64,000 nucleotides of DNA from Runella limosa DSM 17973 (GTDB taxonomy: Bacteria > Bacteroidota > Bacteroidia > Cytophagales > Spirosomataceae), in the NCBI RefSeq assembly GCF_000482465.1, contig NZ_KI519420.1:760343-824342 (forward strand), written 5' to 3'. The notes below the pieces were generated by a model. The model was given only the letters and a program-made list of their open reading frames with translations, had not been told where the DNA came from and ran no database searches. Positions 51,481 to 59,698 of this stretch are shown here, piece by piece. Within the stretch, counting starts at the first letter, position 1; every line of letters begins with the position of its first letter. A program made the position numbers and the translations under genes.

Positions 51481-52248
51481 TTATTGATTCACAGTGTTTA
51501 CAACGTAATTTTTGAAATCGAAGAGTTGGGGGTAAGGAACGAGCTTTTTGGTGTTTTTATCGTAGCTGAAAAACAATGCTTTAAAAAATACCCCCGTTTT
51601 TTTGCCTTCGACGTTGATTAAATCATTGCAGTTAGAAGTCAATTGAAACGTGATGCCTTCAATTTTGAGGGTTTGAATCCCGCTCTGGTTTGTGCTATTG
51701 TTTTTGGTTTCGAGCGATAGAGAATCGGAATAGACGACGCTCGTAATCACCATAAATAAAACGTTGTCTTGGTTCAACTTCGCAAACGTCTCGTTTTGTT
51801 CGGTTTCGATTTTCTGGAGAAAAAAATACGGTCGATTAAGCCGCACACGAGTGGCATTTTTGAGTTTGAGTTGGGTATTTCGCTCCAGACTTTCTTCAAC
51901 TTTAGCCGAGAGTAGTTTGATTTTTGGCGTCTCCGAATCGAGCGAGGTCGATAAATTAATGTCGGCTGAAATCATCAAAGAATTGATGGAATTATCCACC
52001 AAAATATGGCTCGAATCGGGCTGTTCGTGGAATATATACCCCACAAACTTGTCTTTTTGATTGATGTAATACACGTCACCGACGGTCGCTTGAATGGAGT
52101 TTAACAGGCCGTAGGGGGATGTGTAAGTGGCGATGTCCTTGCAATTAATCGTTCCTGTTACAATGCGCCGACATGAATAGAAGGGTAGGGTAATAAAAAT
52201 GCCTAAGGCATACCCTAAGAGTGTTTTGGGGGAAATAATACGATGCAC
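51481..52248 (-). CDS. Putative lipoprotein of unknown function paired with a patatin
   Basis: A 255-residue exported protein starting at a GTG (52248; no nearby ATG gives a signal). The hydrophobic segment LLGYALGIFITLPFYSC ends in a lipobox cysteine at about residue 26. The mature part is beta-rich with no motif I can name; SDSLSLETKNNSTNQSG and ISADINLSTSLDSETP are polar. It precedes the patatin gene by 17 bases and is almost certainly cotranscribed with it. The shared transcript suggests a common envelope or lipid role. Confidence 0.75.
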   Translation of the reverse strand: MHRIISPKTLLGYALGIFITLPFYSCRRIVTGTINCKDIATYTSPYGLLNSIQATVGDVYYINQKDKFVGYIFHEQPDSSHILVDNSINSLMISADINLSTSLDSETPKIKLLSAKVEESLERNTQLKLKNATRVRLNRPYFFLQKIETEQNETFAKLNQDNVLFMVITSVVYSDSLSLETKNNSTNQSGIQTLKIEGITFQLTSNCNDLINVEGKKTGVFFKALFFSYDKNTKKLVPYPQLFDFKNYVVNTVNQ

Positions 52249-52376
52249 GATTGAAAAGTGTTTGACTTACGTTGAGTAATAAAGAAAACGGCGCAAGAGC
52301 GTATCAATGAGGGAGATGACACGGGTAACTCGCGAAAACAAATCTACAAAAATCAGGGATAGATGTCAAGAGGAAA

Positions 52377-53072
52377 TTACCCCCATTGTTCATCTGCATA
52401 TTCACTTTCACTTGATTTGGAAACAAACAGGGGCCGTGCTTTGACGGGGCGTTCTGGCTTGACGGTTCGGAAGTTACGGTATTGCTCGTCCGAAATGATT
52501 TCGAGTAAAAGAGCACGTTTTAAAATAACCGTAAAAGGCATTTGGAAAAAATCAGCAATGTCCATCGCCAATGACGGTGAAAGCTTGGAGATACCTCGGT
52601 GAAAAAAGCTGCGCACGTCTGTTTCGGGAAGGAAGGTTTCAAACACCAACTGTTCGGCGCGGGTGCTAAGTTCAGCCGCAGGGTAGTTCATGTATAACCC
52701 CAAAGAAGTGACCAAAAAACAGGTGTAGTAGTGGCGTTCGTAATCAGACGCTTTGGCATTGATAAAAACCCATCCTTTGTTTTGATACAAGGCTGAAAAG
52801 CCTACAAAATCGTTTTCGACGTGGTGAAGTTGGGCCACTTTTACGTCTTCGGGGTAAGCAAGTCGGCGCCCAATTTGCCGAATAATCTCCTGCCCCGACG
52901 ACACATCGGCGGCTTCGCCAGCGGGTTCGAGCAGCCACTCTTCCGTCAAGAGCGTTTGGAAAAGATGCTCTCCTTCCCGTTGAGCCGCGATTTGCCCCAA
53001 ATGCAGCACCGTGCGGTTGGGCAAATGAAAATCGATGGCTACTTGGTTGATAGGTGGCTTTTTCTTTCCCAT
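52377..53072 (-). CDS. ImmA/IrrE-like protein lacking the HExxH zinc motif
   Basis: About 231 residues from ATG 53072 (MGKKKPPINQVAIDFHLPNR); ten upstream codons are open but start with TTG and overlap a promoter element. Parts resemble ImmA/IrrE peptidase-type proteins: a substrate-strand-like WVFINAKASDYERHYYT (about 101-117), an acidic AEQLVFETFLPETDVRSFF (about 139-157), then FFQMPFTVILKRALLLEIIS resembling the helix with the third ligand region. In true ImmA proteins the helix after the strand carries HExxH; here the aligned stretch is CFLVTSLGLYM and has no His or Glu. No Cro/C1 repressor is adjacent. Call tentative. Confidence 0.5.
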   Translation of the reverse strand: MGKKKPPINQVAIDFHLPNRTVLHLGQIAAQREGEHLFQTLLTEEWLLEPAGEAADVSSGQEIIRQIGRRLAYPEDVKVAQLHHVENDFVGFSALYQNKGWVFINAKASDYERHYYTCFLVTSLGLYMNYPAAELSTRAEQLVFETFLPETDVRSFFHRGISKLSPSLAMDIADFFQMPFTVILKRALLLEIISDEQYRNFRTVKPERPVKARPLFVSKSSESEYADEQWG

Positions 53073-53099
53073 GGCTTTCTTAAAAGCTTGATTCCTAGA

Positions 53100-53107
53100 C
53101 AAAAGTA
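53100..53107 (-). promoter_or_regulatory. Candidate -7 element of the ImmA-like gene
   Basis: Leftward TACTTTTG matches TAnnTTTG and ends 27 bases before the ATG at 53072. No clear -33 box. Confidence 0.45.
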
Positions 53108-53204
53108 CGCGGAATTTATAAATGCCGCTAGAGCGTCTTGTTCATTTTTTTGAAATAACTCGTTTTTCAAAACCTGCACTTTTCTGATTGTCAATTTAGA
53201 AAGG

Positions 53205-53212
53205 TAGCTTTG
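53205..53212 (+). promoter_or_regulatory. Candidate -7 element (TAGCTTTG) of gcvT
   Basis: A match to TAnnTTTG, 27 bases before the gcvT ATG at 53240. A TTG at 53188-53190 is too near for a standard -33 box. Confidence 0.45.
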
Positions 53213-53239
53213 CACCCAAAATTTCAACAAGCCAAGAAC

Positions 53240-54340
53240 ATGACTGAGCAACTAAAAACAGTTCCTCTTAACGACCTACACCAACAGTTGGGGGCAAAAA
53301 TGGTACCATTTGCGGGCTACGTAATGCCTGTTCGCTATTCGTCTGACCTCGAAGAACACCACTGCGTTCGCAACGGCGTGGGCGTGTTTGATGTGTCGCA
53401 CATGGGTGAGTTTATTGTCAAAGGCCCAAAAGCTTTGGACTTGATTCAGCGTGTGTCGGCCAACGACGCTTCGGTGCTTTTTGACGGAAAAATTCAATAC
53501 AGCTACTTGCCCAACGGAAAAGGCGGGGTAGTGGATGATTTGTTGGTGTATCGAGTGAGTGCGGATGAATACTTTTTGGTCGTCAATGCTTCTAACATCG
53601 AAAAAGATTGGAATTGGATTCAGGGCCAAAATACCGAAGGTGTCGAAATGCAAAACATCTCGGACGACCTTTGTTTGTTTGCCGTTCAAGGCCCCAAAGC
53701 TGCCGAAGCGCTGCAATCACTCACTGAGGTTAATTTGTCAGAAATGGACTATTACACCTTTGTGAAAGGTACGTTTGCGGGCTTGCCTGACATCATCATC
53801 TCTGCCACTGGATATACGGGTGCGGGTGGTTTTGAGTTATACATACCAAAAGAATACGCTGTAGCAGTATGGAATGCTATTTTTGAGGCAGGCAAAGAGC
53901 TGGTTATCAAACCAATTGGCCTTGGCGCACGCGATACGCTTCGTTTAGAAATGGGCTATTGCCTTTATGGAAACGATATTGATGATACCACTTCGCCGTT
54001 GGAGGCGGGACTGGGTTGGGTGACTAAGTTTACCAAAAACTTTATTGATTCTGACGTTCTTTTTGCCCAAAAACAAGCGGGTCTTGCCAATAAATTGGTA
54101 GGTTTTGAAATGATTGACCGTGGTATTCCGCGCGGGCATTATGAACTATGCGATGCAGAAGGTGCGGTGATTGGACACGTCACTTCGGGAACGCAGTCGC
54201 CAACTTTGTCAAAAGGAATTGGACTTGGTTATGTTCCATTGGCAAGCAGCAAAGTAGGAAGTGAAATTTTTGTAAAAGTACGCGAGCGTTTGCTCAAAGC
54301 CCAAGTAGTGAAATTGCCTTTTGTAAAACCAACGGTCTAA
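53240..54340 (+). CDS. gcvT: Aminomethyltransferase, glycine cleavage system T protein
   Basis: A 366-residue tetrahydrofolate-dependent enzyme that releases ammonia and forms methylene-THF from the aminomethyl group on the H protein. The start is ATG 53240 ([20 protein letters not shown]); codons from 53210 are open but begin with TTG. The catalytic Asp is in [11 protein letters not shown], and [35 protein letters not shown] and [20 protein letters not shown] are standard. The H and P proteins are not in the window. comB starts 10 bases downstream and is probably cotranscribed. Confidence 0.96.
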   Translation: MTEQLKTVPLNDLHQQLGAKMVPFAGYVMPVRYSSDLEEHHCVRNGVGVFDVSHMGEFIVKGPKALDLIQRVSANDASVLFDGKIQYSYLPNGKGGVVDDLLVYRVSADEYFLVVNASNIEKDWNWIQGQNTEGVEMQNISDDLCLFAVQGPKAAEALQSLTEVNLSEMDYYTFVKGTFAGLPDIIISATGYTGAGGFELYIPKEYAVAVWNAIFEAGKELVIKPIGLGARDTLRLEMGYCLYGNDIDDTTSPLEAGLGWVTKFTKNFIDSDVLFAQKQAGLANKLVGFEMIDRGIPRGHYELCDAEGAVIGHVTSGTQSPTLSKGIGLGYVPLASSKVGSEIFVKVRERLLKAQVVKLPFVKPTV

Positions 54341-54350
54341 TATTTTTTGT

Positions 54351-55058
54351 ATGAAATCAATTGATGTTTGTTTAACCCCCGATTTGCTTCACCTGCACAA
54401 TATTGATAATACGATTGTTGTAGTGACGGACATCTTTCGGGCTACCTCGTGCATGGTGACAGGCCTGGCTTATGGCGTAGGAAGTATCACGCCTGTAGCC
54501 ACGGTGGAAGAATGTTTTGAACTTCAACAAAAAGGCTACATCGCCGCTGCCGAACGGAATGCCATGAAAGTCGAAGGGTTTGACCTCGATAATTCGCCGT
54601 TTAGCTACATGGATGAAGACCTAGTGGGGGCAAACATTGCGATGACGACCACCAACGGTACTTTATCCATCACTAAAGCCAAAACCTCGGCGGTGAAAGT
54701 ATTGGTGGGCGCATTTTTGAATTTAGGAGCGATTGTTAACCACCTTAAATCGCAGCCTTACGACGTACTCGTGTTGTGTGCGGGCTGGAAAGGTCGGGTC
54801 AATTTGGAAGATACCTTGTTTGCAGGTGCGTTGGTCGATGCCCTCAAAGACGAATACATGATCGGAGAAGATAGTGCCTTGATGGCCATGCGGGCGTACC
54901 AACAAGCCCAAAATGACTTGTTAGGATATGTCGCCAACTCGTCGCACGTGCGTCGTTTGCAGCGCTTAGGGATTCATAAAGACATTGCGTACTGCTTGCA
55001 GCGCGACTTATACGACGTTGTGCCCGTACTTCGCGGAAGTACCCTCGTGAATATGTAG
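54351..55058 (+). CDS. comB: 2-phosphosulfolactate phosphatase family protein (ComB)
   Basis: A 235-residue magnesium-dependent phosphatase of the ComB family, first described in coenzyme M synthesis of methanogens. Typical: VVVTDIFRATSCMVTGLAYG, ERNAMKVEGFDLDNSPFSY, MTTTNGTLSITKAKTS and LCAGWKGRVNLEDTLFAGAL. Bacteria with the gene usually lack coenzyme M, so the physiological substrate here is unknown; sulfolactate-like metabolism is a possibility. It follows gcvT by 10 bases. Confidence 0.9.
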   Translation: MKSIDVCLTPDLLHLHNIDNTIVVVTDIFRATSCMVTGLAYGVGSITPVATVEECFELQQKGYIAAAERNAMKVEGFDLDNSPFSYMDEDLVGANIAMTTTNGTLSITKAKTSAVKVLVGAFLNLGAIVNHLKSQPYDVLVLCAGWKGRVNLEDTLFAGALVDALKDEYMIGEDSALMAMRAYQQAQNDLLGYVANSSHVRRLQRLGIHKDIAYCLQRDLYDVVPVLRGSTLVNM

Positions 55059-55060
55059 TG

Positions 55061-55134
55061 GTGTGGGTTGCTCACAACCCATACACCATAATACGGGTTG
55101 TGAGCAACCCGAACACGCCGCTCACAACCCACAC
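55061..55134. terminator. Nested GGGTTGTGAGCAACCC palindromes, bidirectional terminator
   Basis: Two local hairpins (55065-55080 and 55095-55110) share the sequence GGGTTGCTCACAACCC in opposite orientation, and GTGTGGGTTG (55061-55070) also pairs with CAACCCACAC (55125-55134), enclosing both. It separates convergent comB and thiL. The same motif core occurs at 18486-18503. Confidence 0.75.
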
Positions 55135-55137
55135 TTA

Positions 55138-56169
55138 TTAGCGCGTCAAATGCTGCCAACCCTGCGCCTGCACGGGGAAGCGGCCGCCTCCTTTGGTCAC
55201 AATTTCTACGGCAGATGGGTCATTGGTCATAAAACCAATGAAACTAATGTGCGGTGAGTTTTTGATTTTTTCGTAGTCGGTTTGTTTAATCGTAAACAAC
55301 AACTCGTAATCTTCGCCACCGTTCAACGCCGCTGTTAAAGGACTTAATTTAAACTCATCAGCGGTGAGAAATGTCTCATCGGCGACAGGGATATGTTCTT
55401 CAAAAATCTGGGCACCCGTTCCTGATTGTTTGCACAAATGTAAGATTTCGGACGCCAATCCGTCGGATACGTCAATCATTGAAGTAGGTACCAAATCGGC
55501 ATCATTCAACTCATAAATGATGTTGGTACGTGCTTCGGGCTTGAGCTGACGGCCTACCAAGTAAGCCTTATCTTCAAGCTGTGGTTGCATGTTGGGGTTT
55601 TCCAAAAACTCCCTTTTTTCGCGTTCGAGCAATTGAAGTCCTAAGTACGCCGCACCTAAGTCGCCCGTCACACAAATGACGTCGTTGGGTTGGGCACCGC
55701 TTCGGTACGCGATTTTGTCTTTTTTGACCGTTCCGATGGCCGTTACTGATAGCACTAGCCCCGACCGCGACGCACTTGTGTCGCCTCCTACCAAGTCAAC
55801 TTTGTAGGCTTCACACGCTGTTTGAATACCCGCATATAGCTCATCAATGGCTTCTACCGAAAAACGGTTGCTTAGTCCAATGCTTACCGTAATTTGGCGG
55901 GGAGTACCGTTCATGGCAGCAATGTCAGAGACGTTGACGGCCACGGCCTTAAAGCCTAAATGTTTTAGAGGGGCGTAGCTCAAATCGAAATGAACACCCT
56001 CGATGAGCATATCGGTCGAAACTAAAGTATATTCATCACTGCCCGTGTCGATGACGGCAGCGTCGTCACCAATTCCTTTGATGGTTTGGGGCAAAACAGG
56101 AGTAAATTGCTGATTGATGCGCTCAATTAGCCCAAATTCGCCTAAAGTGGAAAGCTCGGTTCTCGTCAT
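55138..56169 (-). CDS. thiL: Thiamine-monophosphate kinase
   Basis: A 343-residue ATP-dependent kinase that converts thiamine monophosphate to the active diphosphate. Signatures: LGEFGLIERINQQF, GIGDDAAVIDTGSDEYTLVS (metal site), SDIAAMNGTPRQITVSIGLS, VGGDTSASRSGLVLSVTAIG, SMIDVSDGLASEILHLCKQS and LNGGEDYELLFTI. The length is normal and the motifs complete. No other thiamine genes are adjacent and no TPP riboswitch was recognised upstream. Confidence 0.95.
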   Translation of the reverse strand: MTRTELSTLGEFGLIERINQQFTPVLPQTIKGIGDDAAVIDTGSDEYTLVSTDMLIEGVHFDLSYAPLKHLGFKAVAVNVSDIAAMNGTPRQITVSIGLSNRFSVEAIDELYAGIQTACEAYKVDLVGGDTSASRSGLVLSVTAIGTVKKDKIAYRSGAQPNDVICVTGDLGAAYLGLQLLEREKREFLENPNMQPQLEDKAYLVGRQLKPEARTNIIYELNDADLVPTSMIDVSDGLASEILHLCKQSGTGAQIFEEHIPVADETFLTADEFKLSPLTAALNGGEDYELLFTIKQTDYEKIKNSPHISFIGFMTNDPSAVEIVTKGGGRFPVQAQGWQHLTR

Positions 56170-56334
56170 TTTGGAAAAAGTGTCAGATGGCTGACATTCG
56201 CTTTGAATTAAAAGTCAGATAATTGTATCACAAAACTTTTCGCTGCAAAGTTCGTTAAAATTACGTCTTTTCTCGTATGTATTTGCGGGAAACACGTCAA
56301 GGCACTTTCACAACCCCTTTTTTGTTGATTAATT

Positions 56335-56988
56335 ATGAAAACATTCCTCAAAAAACTTATTCTCGGAACGCTGACGTTGACGGCTCTTTCGTCGTGTGGA
56401 CAGTCGGCAAAAAAAATCGAACAAATGGAAGACAAAGCAAAAGCGCTGACAGGATTGGCCACCGCAACTTTTGGTACGGGCTGTTTTTGGTGTACCGAAG
56501 CCGTCTATCACGAGATGGAAGGTGTGGAGTCGGTGGTGTCGGGGTATTCGGGTGGGTTTATCGAAAATCCCACTTACGAACAAGTATGCAGCAAAGTAAC
56601 GGGCCATGCCGAATGCGTAGAAATTAAGTATGACCCTAAAAAGGTGAGTTACGTAGAATTGTTGGAAGTATTTTTCCGCGTTCATGACCCAACAACCAAA
56701 GACCGTCAAGGAAACGACGTGGGGCCGCAGTACCGTTCGGTCATTTTTTACCACAATGATGAGCAAAAACAGTTGGCCGAAAAAGCCATCAAAGAACTCA
56801 ATGCTTCTGGCGCTTACAGTAAGCCCATCGTGACGGAAGTGGCGAAAGCAGAAAAGTTTTACGTGGCCGAAGCATACCACCAAAATTATTTTGCCAACAA
56901 CCCAAATCAAGGCTACTGTGCCTTCGTGGTAGCACCCAAAGTGGATAAATTCCGCAAGGTGTTTAAAGAGAAATTGAAGAAGAATTAG
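56335..56988 (+). CDS. msrA: Peptide-methionine (S)-S-oxide reductase, lipoprotein
   Basis: A 217-residue repair enzyme reducing methionine-S-sulfoxide. The active-site motif GTGCFWCTEAVYHEMEGVES contains the catalytic Cys in GCFWC; GYSGGFIENPTYEQVCSKVT and YRSVIFYHNDEQKQLAEKAI are also typical. The signal ends SSC (Cys21), predicting a lipoprotein anchored in the envelope, where it would repair oxidised periplasmic proteins. Divergent from thiL and followed by its own hairpin. Confidence 0.95.
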   Translation: MKTFLKKLILGTLTLTALSSCGQSAKKIEQMEDKAKALTGLATATFGTGCFWCTEAVYHEMEGVESVVSGYSGGFIENPTYEQVCSKVTGHAECVEIKYDPKKVSYVELLEVFFRVHDPTTKDRQGNDVGPQYRSVIFYHNDEQKQLAEKAIKELNASGAYSKPIVTEVAKAEKFYVAEAYHQNYFANNPNQGYCAFVVAPKVDKFRKVFKEKLKKN

Positions 56989-57003
56989 TGAGGTATCAAG
57001 GTA

Positions 57004-57036
57004 AAAGCACCACGTTCATCTTGAGCGTGGTGCTTT
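57004..57036. terminator. Bidirectional terminator
   Basis: AAAGCACCACG (57004-57014) pairs with 57026-57036, 15 bases past the msrA stop and 40 bases from the end of the convergent permease gene. A T-rich GTTTTG follows rightward. Confidence 0.75.
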
Positions 57037-57076
57037 GTTTTGAGCATTACTTTATTGGTTTCAAACTCGTGTTATT

Positions 57077-59476
57077 TTACTCTGCTCGCAAGTGCTTCAC
57101 TGGATTGGTCACGACGGCTTTCATTGCATGGCCTATGATGGTGGCAGCGGTAATGGCAACCATAAGCCCAAGTGTAGCCACCAAAAACCAGCCGCTCATT
57201 TGGATGCGATAAGCGTATTGCTGCAACCAACCCGACGTAAGCCACCAACCTAGGGGGGCGGCAATGGCAAACCCTACCAACAATAAGCGACTAAATTCTC
57301 GCCCAAAAACCCACAGCAATTGCTCGGTTCGCGCGCCAAGCACTCGCCGAACACCAATTTCTTTCGCCCGTTTTTCGGCCATAAACGTCACCAAGCCGTA
57401 CAGCCCAAGGCAGTTCATGGCGATGGCAATAAAGGCGAAAATCTGCACAAAACCAGCCAAAAGTTGCTCCATTTTTGTGAAAGAATCGAGCAGTTCATTC
57501 AAGAAACTCCTTCTGTAAATATCTTCTGGAAAAGTGTTGTTCCAAATTGCTTCAACTGCTTTACTGGCCGAGGACACTGCCGAGGGCGCAAAGGTGAGAA
57601 CGGCCATCGAGCTGTGAGATAAGTCATATACCAGCGCGATTGGGCGGATGGGCTCGTGCAAATTTCCCGTACGAAAATCTTTAACAACACCCGCAATAAC
57701 GTGCTCCGTACCTTTGATACGAATGGGTTTTCCGATGACTTCATTGGAGGAAGCGATGCCGAGCTGTTTTACAAAAGTTTCATTCACCAGTGCTTCGTGG
57801 CGAGAGGTATCCTTTTTGCTAAAATTCTGCCCTTTGACCAGAGAAAGTCCAAAAGCCGACAGGTAGTGCTCATCGGCGGTGCGGACGAGGATTTCAAACG
57901 ATTCGGGTTCTGTAGAGGTATGATAACTGAACGGACTGGGACGGTTGTAGGGAGAAACGGGCGGTTCGTTGGCAAAGGTGACGGATTGTACCCCAGGCGT
58001 ATCTAACCAACTTTTGCGCAACCGTTCGTAAGGAATAGGGCCTTGTTTGGGCAACCAAACCACCAATTTGTCGTTGGTTCTAAAGCCCCAATCGGCTTTT
58101 TGCATGTACCGAAGTTGGCTGGTAATGACCAATACTACAATCAAAAAGAGCTGAGTGAGTAAAAATTGTCCCGTTATCAGCGTTCTCCGAATGGTGAGTC
58201 CGCCTTTGGCTCGGGTCAATCGCCCCGCGAGGGCTTTGATAGGATTAAAACCTGATAACACCCAAGAAGGGTAAAAACCCGCAAAAAAAACCACACCCAA
58301 TACCAGCGGTACAAACCAAAGTAGGGCATTGGGGGTAAACAAATCCAAGACCGAAATGTTGGGATGTAGCGTTTGGTCTTGCTGCGTGAGGGTGTCATTG
58401 ACCACGGGTAAGGCCAACTGGGTCAAAATTAAGGCAAGAAGTACGGCGGCGAAAGTCAGCAGGGCGGTTTCGGTCATAAACTGCTTTATCAACTGCCAGC
58501 GATTGCTACCCACCACTTTGCGAACGCCCGTTTCGTGGGCGCGTTGTAAGGCTTGGGCGGTGGCCAAGTTGACGTAATTGATACAAGCCGCTGCCACAAG
58601 CAACAACCCAACGGCCATTAGAGCAAACAAAATAGGGCGAGGTGCCATGCCGCTCCGAGCGTGATTGAGCTCCGTCAGTGGAAGTACGTGATAGGAAAAG
58701 TTGCGAAGTTCGGCGGCAGGCAAATGCTTCTTCTGAACGGCTGCCAAGGCAGTCGTTAGTTGATTGGGAGAAATGCCCTTGCGCAGTCGAACAAAACACA
58801 TGCTTTGAAGTCCTAACCAATCGTTGAGAGCAGTGGGTGGTTCTAAGTTTGTGAGGGTTGCGTAGGAGACGAGCCCGTCGTAACGAAGTTGGGTGTTTGA
58901 GGGTGGATTTTTAATGATACCCGTAACGGTCAGATTGACCCGATTGTCTAGGCGTACAGTTTTTCCGAGGGCGAGTGTGGTTTGAAAATACTTCTCGGCG
59001 TATCGCTCACTGATGACGATGGCATTGGGCGTTGCCAAGGCTTTTTGAGGGTCGCCACTGAGCCATTCTACTCCAAACAAATCAAAATACTGAGATTCAG
59101 TGAAGCACATGTTTCGCGATTCATTGAACTTCTTTTCCCAACCTCCTTGGCCATTAGGAATGCTGATGGTACGTCCAAAAAAGGTTTCTAATTTAACAGC
59201 GCTTTCTACAAACGAATAATCGCGGCGGAGCACTTCGGCCAGAGGGCGAGGAGCAGCATCGGTTTGAAGCGTTGTTTCGCGTTTTAGGTCGGTTACAACC
59301 CAATAAGACCGCTCTACCTCAGGGTGATAACGGTCAAATGTCAACATGTAGTTGACGACAAGAAAAATGACCAAGCCACTCGCCAGTCCGATACTTAAAT
59401 TAGCGATGCGGATTAGGTTGATTTTCTTCTCACGCCGAATGCGGCGCCAAGCAAAAGTGAGGTAGTGCCAGAGCAT
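57077..59476 (-). CDS. Large FtsX/MacB-like ABC transporter permease
   Basis: A 799-residue inner-membrane permease of the type found in Bacteroidota, with two FtsX-like units: each has a periplasmic MacB-PCD-like domain and a set of transmembrane helices (about 20-45 and 285-410, then 430-460 and 675-790). Landmarks: INLIRIANLSIGLASGLVIF, TGVRKVVGSNRWQLIKQFMT, FMAEKRAKEIGVRRVLGART. It resembles the duplicated permeases related to LolC/MacB. No ATPase gene is adjacent, so its partner must lie elsewhere. The role (lipoprotein, peptide or drug export) cannot be assigned. Convergent with msrA. Confidence 0.9.
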   Translation of the reverse strand: MLWHYLTFAWRRIRREKKINLIRIANLSIGLASGLVIFLVVNYMLTFDRYHPEVERSYWVVTDLKRETTLQTDAAPRPLAEVLRRDYSFVESAVKLETFFGRTISIPNGQGGWEKKFNESRNMCFTESQYFDLFGVEWLSGDPQKALATPNAIVISERYAEKYFQTTLALGKTVRLDNRVNLTVTGIIKNPPSNTQLRYDGLVSYATLTNLEPPTALNDWLGLQSMCFVRLRKGISPNQLTTALAAVQKKHLPAAELRNFSYHVLPLTELNHARSGMAPRPILFALMAVGLLLVAAACINYVNLATAQALQRAHETGVRKVVGSNRWQLIKQFMTETALLTFAAVLLALILTQLALPVVNDTLTQQDQTLHPNISVLDLFTPNALLWFVPLVLGVVFFAGFYPSWVLSGFNPIKALAGRLTRAKGGLTIRRTLITGQFLLTQLFLIVVLVITSQLRYMQKADWGFRTNDKLVVWLPKQGPIPYERLRKSWLDTPGVQSVTFANEPPVSPYNRPSPFSYHTSTEPESFEILVRTADEHYLSAFGLSLVKGQNFSKKDTSRHEALVNETFVKQLGIASSNEVIGKPIRIKGTEHVIAGVVKDFRTGNLHEPIRPIALVYDLSHSSMAVLTFAPSAVSSASKAVEAIWNNTFPEDIYRRSFLNELLDSFTKMEQLLAGFVQIFAFIAIAMNCLGLYGLVTFMAEKRAKEIGVRRVLGARTEQLLWVFGREFSRLLLVGFAIAAPLGWWLTSGWLQQYAYRIQMSGWFLVATLGLMVAITAATIIGHAMKAVVTNPVKHLRAE

Positions 59477-59698
59477 AGAAGGAGGTTTTAGGATATAAAG
59501 TTAAATATTAAAGTAAACTATATATAAAAATATACTTCATTATTTTGGCTTAATTTCTTTCACTGGCGTAGCGACGATGACCGTTCGATAAGTTTTTACT
59601 ACGATTCCATCGGTATGTTGTTGGAGATGAAGTTTTAATCTGTTGATTTACAGAGTCTTCTTTTGTTTGAATTTCCAATGTTTTAAAATCCTACGCCC

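Noticed and set aside
56998-57076. Possible small RNA gene between msrA and the permease
   Set aside because: The only structure is a hairpin that is well explained as a terminator between convergent genes.
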